Shown: piece after piece, positions 1 through 12,200 of the stretch | Numbering within the stretch: position 1 is the first letter of the stretch | Layout of the letters: the number at the start of each line of letters is the position of its first letter | From: Nemopilema nomurai | Lineage: Eukaryota > Cnidaria > Scyphozoa > Rhizostomeae > Rhizostomatidae | Assembly (NCBI GenBank): GCA_003864495.1 | Contig: ML133487.1 | Span: 868,001-932,000 of the forward strand | Direction of reading: 5' to 3' | DNA length: 64,000 nt | The notes under the pieces: model-generated | Databases searched by the model: none | Told to the model about the DNA's origin: nothing | Seen by the model: only the letters and a program-made list of their open reading frames with translations | Made by a program: the position numbers and the translations under genes

Positions 1-214
1 TAGGTTGCAATGCAACTGTAAGCTTTAGTTGCTGGAGTGTTTAATTCATGATTGCATCTAGGTATACTTGATCAACAACACTTCATACTGCTTTAAGCCC
101 AACTTAACTATCTGCTGTTGGGGTGCCTAGAGTTCACTCTCAAGCTAAGAATAAATTACACGGAAAACAAAGATTCTTGTTATTCATTCATTAAGGCAAA
201 AGACGTTTACATAC

Positions 215-268
215 TGGTGGTCCGGTCTGCCCACTTGGACCTCTTGGTCCTGTGATACCTTTGGATCC
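215..268 (-). CDS. Collagen exon 29: major helix, 54 bp (last exon in window)
   Basis: Encodes [18 protein letters not shown], six triplets, donor CCA|GTATGT. Bases 1-214 are the start of the following intron. The remaining helix exons and the C-propeptide lie to the left of the window. Confidence 0.92.
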
Positions 269-3200
269 CTATGAAAAAAGAACAACTTGCAATCAAACTT
301 GGTGGAAAAAATAACGCACGAATTCAACAAGATCAGAAAGATTGGAAAAAATAATGATAATTCAATTAGAAGAAAGAAGGTGTCAGCATCACTCATAACT
401 AGCGAAACAGAAGTAATTTATCTTAAGCCTTTGTTAAACCACATTATTTAGAAAAGAAGTATCAAATCAAGATAATTTGCATTTCAGAGCAATTGTACTA
501 GGGCTGTTGCTTACAGCTGGTCCACGTTTTCCTGGCAAACCAGCACTGCCATCTCGTCCAACATCTCCTTTGGGTCCTGGTTCTCCAGGGGGTCCTCTTG
601 TTCCTTGCAAGCCATCGGCTCCTCGTTTGCCATCTGAACCATCCAATCCTCTCTCTCCTTTGGCTCCACCATCTCCCTAATTAAAGAAACAAATGTGAAA
701 AAATTAACAATTGTCTCAATCGCACAAAATTCATTGTCGTAAATTTTCAATAGCAGAATGCACACATAATTCTACATTCTTGCATCTTGGACAAGATAAT
801 ATCTTGAAATTACATAATTAATCAAGGTAGCATATCTAATTAAATTGATAGCCAATTCAATTGCATCAGAATGAGTGTTCATTGACAGCTAGGAGGTTCA
901 AAATGTGACAAATACCTTATCTCCCTTAGCTCCATTGAAGCCTGGTTGACCTGTTGCCCCTTGGGCTCCTGGGAGTCCAGGTGATCCAGCAGTTCCCTGT
1001 TGACCATTTGGACCTCTGGTTCCCTAGGAAGACACAGAAGTAACTATAACGTACAAAACTTAATTGCTTGAAAGAGGCAAAAGACTGTTTCTCATACACC
1101 CATTTACCTAAAAATTAACGTTAAAAAATCGCTAGCAATTAAATTTTCAGTTAACTAAATGTTACAATAAATTTCCAAGTCTACCCCACCGAAAAGTTGA
1201 ACTTTCCAAACTACAAAACCATTGATGTACTTTAACTAATAAGGACACCTTGTGAGTTCTTACTGAAGAAGGCAAGTCTGGTTGCTTTCTTTAAAAATCG
1301 TACATTCAAAACAAATAATTGCAAAAACATGTAACTAAAGAACAAATCTGATGCTATTGAAGCAATTCCAAATTAACAAAAAGATAAAGTAAAATGCTTA
1401 ACATGATAACTTACAGGTAAACCTTCACTGCCAGCTTCACCACGCTCTCCTGGAAGACCAACTGCTCCCTAGAAACAGAAAAGACAAGATACAAATACTG
1501 TGTAATTTTGAAGGCCATAAATTATGAGGAAATATTTTTTAGTTCACAACAGGAAACAATTGATATCATTTCACAATGCAGATTGAAAATTGGTTGGAAA
1601 ATTTCGATGCAAGATCTATAAATTCTTGTTGAATAAATCAAGGTCTACAAGAAATATCAAAACCATGTATGGAGTCATCAATTTTTTGGATGAAAATGGT
1701 AGTATAACATAGTTTGAATGGACATGCTAGTTCAATGCATGCAAAATATTTGGCTGAGAAGAAAGTTGCCATCAAGTGATTAATATTTTTGACTCACTTT
1801 TTCTTATCAAGCAACAGATGGCATGGAATTTCTTGAAAAGATATCGAGCAAATTTCTATACTCACAGGCAATCCTCTTGGACCATTCAGTCCTTGGGCAC
1901 CTCTGCCTCCCTGAAAAAAGTGGAAAGATCTTAGGAATTATTTTCAAAGAAGGGAACCATCTAAAATTCAAAGCCATGGATATCTTCAGATTATCTCAAA
2001 GTTTGATACGACCAATCTCTAGCTAACTAGCCATTCAGATAATGTAAACAGTAATAAAAAGATATATTTTCATACAGCAGATCCAACTTTTCCGTTCTCT
2101 CCAGGGTCACCCATTGCTCCAGGCTCTCCGTCCCTTCCACTTGGCCCTGATGGTCCAATTGGGCCAGTGGGTCCCTGGAACAAAAAGTTGAATATTAATT
2201 AAAGGAAAAACAAGAAGACTTCACCAGAAGTGCTTTCTTACAACAGTTGGACTCAAAATATACTCACTCTGTTCCTCAAGTTTCAAAAAATATAATGCAG
2301 AGACTTGATGTTTTAGTAAACACTGAAGAATATAAGTTTCCATAAAGTAAAAAAGCCATGCAAAAACAACCCAACATAACATTGTACTTTGTTGGGAATT
2401 CAAAAAACTTCAATGTACTTGCCTTCAATCCTTGCTCACCAGGTTGTCCAAGAGCACCAGTGGGTCCTTTGGCACCATCAATACCTGCAGGACCAGTGTT
2501 TCCTGCTGGGCCAGCTGCTCCAGTGTCTCCCTGAAAGGAAAATTAAAAAATATAGCATAGATGAACCATTGGCAGTTACACCAATAACACCAAGACTACC
2601 CTGTATATCTATGTACAAACCATAGGCAGCTAAATTAAAATCCACTGTCAACATAGCTATAGAAAAAATCAAGATTTATCTTCTTAAACGCTTTAATGCT
2701 TGCCTTCTCTCCCTTAGAGCCTGGCTTGCCAGTTTCTCCAGGGGCACCAGAAGATCCTCTATTTCCTTTCACTCCAGTTAAGCCAGTGGGTCCACGTTGA
2801 CCTTGGGAACCTGGCATTCCGGGGCCACCTGGCTTTCCATCTGTACCAGGGTTTCCCTAGAGAAAAAACACAGTATTACTACCTCTTCATGAATGGATTG
2901 TCAAAAGCAGCTAGCTGGTTGATTTCTTAAGCAATATTCTAAATTATCTAGCAGTAGAAAACATCATCTTCACAAAAAACTGACTAAGTAATAACATTTA
3001 ATTTAGCTATTCAAATATGTGGTGACAAATATATAATATAGTGCATTGACTTTACTTGGAAAGTTTAGTACATAATTAATTACAATTGAAGATGCTTTGA
3101 CCAATATCACAAGAAGGTGCTTCAAAATGCTCAACAACTAAAAAAGCACACCTCTGGTCCATCTTTGCCATCTCTTCCTGATTGTCCAGCTTCACCAGGC

Positions 3201-6200
3201 AATCCCTAAACATATGTTATAATAAATTAACAACCATTTTGAACTACATCTAGAAAATGAAACAAAATGGCACTACTTCATGATGTCTTTTGCACAATAA
3301 ATGCGAGAAGATAAAAAACAAAAATGTAACTGTTTACATGTAACTGCTTAACATGAATAGATGGAAGAAACTAATTCTGGGTAGTATGTTGAGTCAAGTG
3401 TCTCACCACTTGGCCTTGTGGTCCAGCTTCTCCTGACACACCAGGTGCACCCTAAAGGAGTAATAGAAATAATGTTAGATCAAAGGACATTGCTAAAACT
3501 TTGATGACAATTAGGGCTCACAACAACAGTGAGGGTTTGTGGGACAAGCGCTTAAAGCATCTGCAGAGCAGGGAAATTTTGCATGAGGAGCTATCACAAA
3601 ACTAATTGTACCAACATAAATATACCTGTAAGTAATCACAACACAAAAAGAATATGTTATGGAAATATTTTGAAAACTTACAGATGAACCCTTGCGACCT
3701 TGAAATCCTTGCAGTCCTCTAGCACCACCTTCTCCCTAAACAAAAAAGTACATATTTTTAATCTTCTAAACAAACAGCTCAATTTCCTCTGGTACATTGG
3801 CTAAATGCATAATATTAAAAGTAGGAAAATATCCTTAATATTAATATAAACATTTCTATCTAAATCAGTGATATGTTAGAATGATATGTTAGAATGACAA
3901 ATGCGGGCAAAGTTTTTTACACCATTCTTATATCAACTGTAACATAGCAAACATAATAAATTACTGCAGGCTACAAAACAAAGAAAAATGGTGATCAAAA
4001 TCATCATCATACCTTTTAATATCTATTTCAACATCAATCATCATCATCGTACATTGAAAACAATTCTCCTTGTGATAAGGAAGGCATACTCTGCAAAAAT
4101 ATGAAAAGCCTTTTTGAAATATGAAGAGTACCTTTGGTCCTGGTGTTCCTGGTGTACCTGGGAGTCCAGTTAATCCTGAAAGACCCTGAAGAAGAAATAA
4201 ATATTAGCAAATGAAAATGCAAAAAGGGTACCTGGTGGTAGGAAACTAAATAGTACATCAAAAATGTTTTGCCTACCATGTATACTAAAAAGTATACTAT
4301 TAGACAAACATTTCTAGATTACTTTTTAGACTGGTTAATGACAGTGTAAGTAAAGTGTGCAAGATACAACAAACAAGTTTTACCCTCTCTCCTGGTTCTC
4401 CTGGCGCACCTTGAGATCCTTGCTTTCCTGGTTTTCCCTACAACAAAGAATGACAAAACAGAAATTAAAAATAGAATTCATATACATATATGATACAATA
4501 CCTAAACATGAAAGCCACTAAATGAAAAGGTTTAAGAAAAAATTATGTGGTGATTAAAGTGATAAAGACAATTGCTAATAGATGCAACAGGCCTGCTGAT
4601 AATCAAGTAAAGGGGCTCAAATATTGACAAAAGAATTACCCGTCTTCCACCTGGTCCTACAGAGCCTGGCACTCCTGGTACACCTGCATCTCCTAGAGCT
4701 CCTTTAATTCCTTTGGGTCCACGAGCTCCCTTTGGGCCAGCCTCACCCTTAATGAAAATAACAGATAGGCTTAATTTCTTCTGTAGCAAAACATAGACAA
4801 ATAACTATATATAGTTAAAATACCAAGTAAATCTCAAAGCTGGCCTTTCAATAGCTCAATGATTATACTGCCATATCATAAGGTTATGAGATATAGGAAT
4901 AGCACCTCACTGGTGCATGGAGTGAAAAAGATGAAACAGACACGCAAAGAAAGTAGGTGAGACTGAAAGCATTAAAGGGAGCAGCAAACAGAGGTCAAGG
5001 AGCAATAGGGCAAGTGGTATATGAGTAGAAGAGTTATCATAGGGGGATTTGTTTTCTTTAACATAATTCCTACTAAATAATTAAAAAAGGTCACTTTTAA
5101 GGACAGCAACATACACAATACTAAAAATGGTCTAAACCTAGCACAGTGTGGGCACATTAACATACCTGAGGTCCTGCATTACCAATGGAGCCAGTGGCAC
5201 CTTGTGAGCCCTAGAAAAATCAAATTATTACTAAAAGTTGATGCAAAAGAGGTAGATCACCTGAATGTATATAACAGCTTGATACAGCATGCGTCACAAA
5301 TAAAACAGAAACATTTTTAGGACCTCAAAGGCCAAGTTAAGTAAAAAATTACCTAAATACCAAAAAAACCAACAACATTGACTGTTGAACTTGGAAATGC
5401 TGCAAAGTTGCAATGCTGTTACCATTCTCCTGATAACTAGCTTGAATGTAACTGCATACCTTAAGGAAAGTAGAATTTTGAAGTGGAAGCAGAAAGAAGA
5501 GTAAACTCACTGGCTTTCCTGGGTCCCCAATGGGTCCAGTGGATCCCCTTGGTCCTGGATCTCCCTAGAGAAAAATATGCAAATCAAATCAGTATATATA
5601 TCAGATATAAAAGCAATTAGTCAGTACCAGTTCATTGCTAAGAAACATAACAAAATAATGCACATAATTTTCATAATTCCTGGACGAATATATACATAAT
5701 CAATCAATTCATTGCAAATTTTGAACTCAAACTAGGCTTCACAAAGCTTTCTGCTCATTCTTACATTGCTTAACATTTCTTTACTAAAGGTAGCAATAAG
5801 TAATCTTATGGGAATTACAAAATGCCTCAAATGTTATAGAAAAAAGGGCAATTACCATGGAACCTTTGGGTCCTTGTCTTCCTGGTGCTCCTGAAATACC
5901 TCTCTCTCCAAGAGCACCCTTGACTCCTTTGCCACCAGATTCTCCACGTTCACCAGTTTCCCACCCTGGGGTCCAGCATCACCACGACCTCCTTTGGCTC
6001 CAGGAGCACCAGCTTTGCCAGCTAAACCTTGAAGACCAGGTGGTCCCTACAATGCAAACCAGGTTATGAACTTCTATTCCAAATGTTCATTCAAAAATGA
6101 TGTTTTGGGCAGGCTGTGTGTTTACAGCCAAGACAGCTAGTGCATTATATATATTATTACACTATTTACTATATGTTTAAAATAAAGATATAGAATCTCT

Positions 6201-9200
6201 TCAAATGGTTGAGTCACGATAAAGGCTACCAAGGCTGATATGAAATGTTGATACTAACAGAGACACCAGGAGATCCTCTAGGTCCAGGTAAACCTTGGCT
6301 TCCAAGTGGTCCCTTGGGTCCAGGTGCACCAGCTGCTCCTCTTGGTCCAGTTGGTCCCTATAAAATATAGTTCATTCCATTAAAGAGGTCTGACAACAAA
6401 TATGTTATCACAAATTGGTCAAAATTAACCACATCAAAGGAAAATATTATCCATGGAAAATTCAACATTAATTGTCTTCACATTCTGAAACAGGTTATGA
6501 ACAGGAAAAATATCTCACAGTTGGGCCTTTGTCTCCAGCTGCGCCTGGATCTCCACTTTCTCCATTGGATCCATCTTCTCCAGCACTTCCTTTGGCACCT
6601 TGGAGCCCTCTGTCTCCCTACCAAGCAAAATAATTACATCGTTTTAACATAAGTTACAAGGAAATTGATTTATTTTATAGAATAACTCTTCTACAAACAT
6701 GTAATACACTATGCATAAGAAATACCAATGGATAATTCTAAACCATGATATTGTCTAAATTGAATGTATAAAACCACAATAAAGGTAGAGTTTTTTCTTG
6801 AAATTTTCCACTGTTTTCCAAAAAACACTGTTCACATCAACCAGTGGCGGCGGACAGTCCTAATAACGTTATTTGAAATCCCCAAGAAACGTTATTTGAA
6901 TTCAAACCTTTCTGCAATTTGTCCTCGAAAATTGTAATTTTCATAATTCTACTGACATGATGTCATTGTTCACATAATTCCATCATACATGAAGATCATA
7001 ATAGGAGTAGATAGCGGGTTTTACCACAAAATATTTTGCAGTATTACACTTGTGGAGCAGTTAATAGTTTGTTTAGCAGCGTAGTAAATCAATCTCGTGA
7101 GTTCTTATATCTATTTTAATATTTTAAGAAAATTTAGCCAGAGCTATCTATTTTTTGTTGCTTGCTTTTAATTTAATTACATCAATTAAAATGAGAAAAT
7201 TTTGGATTTGCAATAGAAGGAAATTATTCAACAGCTAAAAGGGCGTTTCCAGCAATCTAGAGGGTGTGGTCCTGAAAGATTTTTCTTCCAAGTATTAGCA
7301 ACTTATTTTACCTGCCAGCTGCCCCTGACATAAACATACAAATATTGTCTGAAATTGATTTATGTTACATACCTTCAAACCTGGATAACCTTTTGCACCA
7401 TTATTTCCTGGCTGGCCACCCACTCCCTAAAACATCAAGACAAAATTATCAGATGACAAACTCTTCAACTTTGCTATGGTAATAAAGTGAATTCTGAATG
7501 CACTTCACAAAAAATATAGTAAAATTTGTAAGAATTACAGCTGCTACATTGTGCAATGATAAATTAAATGGAAAAAACCATTAAGATAGCATATGAATAA
7601 CTTACTATTGGACCTCGGTCACCAAAGCCACCAGATGGACCTGGTTCTCCTTGTGCTCCCTGCACAAAAACAGAGAAGACTTAAGGAGACAATCCCATTA
7701 TGTCATGATGCCATATAACAACGTGATGAACATGATGAACATAAAAAGCAACTTTTCCACCACTTTTTCTTTTTGGTTTATATTTTTCTGACCACCCTAA
7801 AATTGTTTCCTTTTACAAAAAGAGTAATCTAAAAAAAGTAATTAACTTATATTTTTCTGACCATTCTGAAGTTTTACTCCTTTTTTAAAAGGAGCTCTAG
7901 AAAGCAATGATAATAAATTACCTTTATTAAAGTAGTTCTATAACAAAATCAGTTTAACAAAAGTATCAAACAACAATTAAAAATCATAAAAACAGAGATC
8001 TTTACATTTAACATGGATGTAACATGGATCAATATTGGAACCAATTCAAAAGTCAGTAGCAAGGAAAACAATTGATAATCTGTATTGTGTGTTCAAGTTG
8101 AAATAAGAAAAAACCATGCCATCAATATTTGCTAGGCCACATTAAAGTATGACTTACATCTGAGCCATCTTTGCCAGCTGGTCCTGTTGGACCAGTGGGT
8201 CCTTTTGGTCCCTAAATGAAACAATCATATCCATCAATAAAGACTCAGAGTAGGATTTTAATGGTTAGCTTACTTAGGTACAATGTTCATGTGAGACTAG
8301 AGTTGATTCTTGTGCCAAAAAGCAATACTGTACAAAATGGGGTTAATACCTTGAATAATGGACAGAAAAGTGAAGTATTAAAGGAAACAATCTACTTACA
8401 ATATCTCCAACGTCTCCCATGGCACCAGGACGTCCAGGTTCACCAGTTTCACCCTAGAAATATCAAATCATAGGTGAAAACTATTTTGCTAAGCCACCAA
8501 TTATTTGACACTTAAAAACTAATAGAACAATCAATAACCTTTTGCTTTCAAACAAAAACCATTCTTGCTTATTTCATCTTTTAGAGTATGCATTTACCTT
8601 CCTTTGTTTTGCCAATGTCTGCAACTGGTTACAATTACAAAAATATAAAGGCTTTGTAAACAGTTTCACACAATCACATGCCAGAGAACAGTACATTTCT
8701 GAAACTCCTTTTAGGCCCCTTGGCAACATCTACTAGTGCCTTTACAATGTTAGGCACCCATAAAAACTAATAAAATTTTACTTACAACAGGTCCAGTTGG
8801 TCCTTTAGCACCTTCCTTTCCTTTTGACCCCTAAAATTTTATCATAATTTGTCCTCAGTTTCATGTCAACTGAAGAAGCAGGCATAAATGTCATGAAGCG
8901 CCTACTTCAGTTAAAAAGCCAAGCTTGACTTACACTTACTAATGAACATATTTAGCTTTAAAAGTTCTTAACTTTATTAATAAGACATTTTGTCAAATGA
9001 AGGAATGAACTGTTCGATTTGGCTTGTTTATCTTATTTCTTTATAGAAACTCTCACAACAAACTGCTTACTTATATGAAAAATGAATACAAACTCTGGAA
9101 CATATGTATTTACAAGGAAATGGAGTATTCTGAAGCAGGTACTAAATAATAATTTTCCCAGTAAATGTCACTAAAGGGGGCAATGCTTCCTTTGCATATA

Positions 9201-12200
9201 GAGTAAAATTAAGCCTCTAGCATATGCACTTACAGCTGGGCCAAGATTTGGCTGTGATGAAGGTTCATTAATAGACGCTGTTTCAGGGATACGATCACCT
9301 GGGCCAGGTCCTTTGGTCTAAAGTAAGACAAAATTTTGAATCACAAAAGCGGTCTTCTTATGCTACATTTTGGAAAATCTAAGATTTCTATACGTCAATT
9401 AGAAGTAAGTGTAAAGGTACTGCATAAGCAAAATTTGCAAAGCATGACAAAGGCTCACAATTAAATAGCATTAGTTTGTTTGTTGAGCTCTAAGCCATTC
9501 AAACAAAAAATGTATCTATCTTCAAATAAAGCTTCGGCAATTTCTCATATTAGGTGTCATAATTCAACCATCCTTTTAGGATGAAATTCATTAAACTCTT
9601 AAAAAACTTTCAATGAAATGGGCTTGACCCAAACTCTTGCATGCTACTCTCTTTATAAATAAGCGAAGAAGGGAGAAAAAGATAAGCATTAAATGTATCT
9701 CACATCCTTTAGTTCTTTTAGAGGTCCTGAACCAGGTTCTGGTTCCTCAAGCCCACCAGGTGGCCCTGGGGGACCAGGTCTTCCTTCTTTACCACTTCTA
9801 CCATCCTGTCCACTGGCTCCCTTTGCACCCTAAAGAAAATATTCAATTGTCACAGTTAAGCTACATGGTATTTTTATGAACTCCATTTCAATACAAAGCG
9901 AAGCTCTTGCATAGTCTACTAGAGAAAGGTTTAGATTTCGAAAATCCAGGTTTGCTATTAATTTGTTTTAACTAACCTTTAAATTTTCAGCATCCAGAAA
10001 GCCCCAAAAACACAATGCATTTAGATACAATTATATTCTTATATTCTTACAGTTCATGAGCTTAAAGTTAAAGGGAATAGAAGCATAGATCAAGCACTTT
10101 CTAAAAATAAACAGTACAGAGCCTGCGCAGTTTAGTCACATTGTAACTGTGCATGTGAAGTAGATTCAAAGGCAAATCGCTTGCAACCTACAGTGGTTGA
10201 TGTTTGATTGACAGTTTGAGCTTGCTGGCTCGGAGGCACTTAAATATGCTTCAATTCCCTTTAAGGTTAAAATTTTTTTTATCCAAAATAAAGTATTTTG
10301 CTTGGAATTTCAAAATTTGATGAAATCACTAAGAATAGATCTCATTGGATAGATCTCAGTTGAAATCTTTTAAGGTGAAAAAGTAGTGTCTTAGTACACA
10401 AAATAGAAACAACCATTTTCACTTTTCTTATCAATTTTCATGTCAATTCATATCATTGCAAATTGGTCAAGGCTAGAAAAGTCACAAAAACTTACCCTTG
10501 GTCCCTTATCACCTGGATCACCAGTGGGGCCTTTTGGGCCTTGTGGACCCTAGCAAGCAAAACAACATTGATTAACAAAGTTAAGTAGCTACACATATCA
10601 CCCTTAATTAACCAAAATATACTGTATAGTTAAGGTCTGATCTTTTCTTGCTAACTTTATAAGTCATTTAAGATTTCCCTTTAAATTATTTCAAGATAAC
10701 TTTCATGTTTCACACATATTCATCATCAATTTGGACAATCAAATTCCTCACTTTCTAGGAAAAACTTCCTCCCTAGTTTTGCACTGTAGTAGATCTCTGA
10801 AGCATGCTCTAGATATCGAAAATTTCTTATGGCTCCTTGTCAAAAGCATTATATACTGTCAACTGCTATTGGAAGTTGGTAATTTTTGCTCCCACTTTCT
10901 TCTGACAAGTAAATCAAGGTAAAAAACAAAATTGTTATCTGCTCTAGCATAAATTCTGCTTGAATAGAAACAGAAATGAAAAGAGCTGAATCTAAAGGTT
11001 ATTTTTGAAAGTTTTGACAAAATTTTAATGAAAAAATTTAAACGATGTCACTTACTGGATCTCCCTTGTCACCAGGAGCACCCTTTTCACCCACAATAAC
11101 TACTGGCTTGGGGGGTAGGATAGGTGCCGTACACTTGTTGTTACAGTCTACATCACAACATTTCCGTGTTCCATTGCAGTCACTATCAAATAAGCATTCT
11201 CCCTGACGACTTGAATCCCCTGCTGGGGGACATTCTAAATCTTCAGCAACTTCCGGGCATCGTCCTTCCTTACTATTCAAATTCAGATTTTGTCCTAAAC
11301 AAAAAAGGCAGAAATAAAATGTTACAAATCATTTGCTAAACTTTTGCAACTATATATTATACAAAAAGTCTAATTTCTATGACAACATAGAATAAATGTG
11401 CAGAAAATAAAGATGTCTATCTCAGAGGAAAAATTTCTTGAATTTTTTTAATTGGACCATCCTTTTAATTGGACCATCCTTTTTATTAACCTTCACGTGT
11501 CTCCAAAGTGTTTGAGCTTCAAAAGATTGCCATGTTATAGCCATTCAGGTAGGTTAGCAGTAAAGGACCACAGATTTCTTCAAACTCTCTTATATGGGGT
11601 TGAATATCTCTCTAGTTGCTTTCTCTCAACATAAATAAAAGTATAAAGTAAAAAAATGGCAACATCCCAGCTATGGTCTGTAGCAGACCAGCATTCCTTC
11701 AAATAGCATTACATGAAGTTCAAAGTAAAGCTACGGAAATTGCCAACGGAAAACATCCTTTTCTCTTTCACGAATTCAGTGGCAGTCATTTAGACCATCT
11801 TGCCATGTGCATAGCATATAAATTCCTCAGAAAAGATTGTTAATTTCTTCTGATGCTCTTCAAATCGAATAAACAGACTGCACAGGAACTTATCCTTGCA
11901 CTTTTGCCATGATAGAAAATATCTTGCAGCCTCGCACCCAAGAAGCACCGTATTCAAAGCGAGGACCTCAAAGAAGCTGAACATACTGGATATTTTTGGA
12001 GCTTTATCTTCGGATGAACTAAACCAAAAACACGCATTTCTGGATTTTCTAGAAAACAGTCCAAGACCCAGTTGCTCAAGAATTCAAAATCTCGCAGTTT
12101 TAAAGCTAGTGGTACACACCGAAGCTGCCATAATTATTGTAATTAGAAGAATTATTGATAGAAACGATTCCGTGCCTTGTGCAAAGAAGCGCGTTTGAAG

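Noticed and set aside
477..680. Plus-strand proline-rich frame
   Set aside because: It is the antisense of collagen exon 28; Gly-X-Y codons read backwards give Pro- and Ser-rich frames.
5857..6069. Plus-strand Pro-rich frame over exon 13
   Set aside because: Antisense shadow of the collagen exon. Its change of character near 5960 is the same frame break seen on the coding strand.
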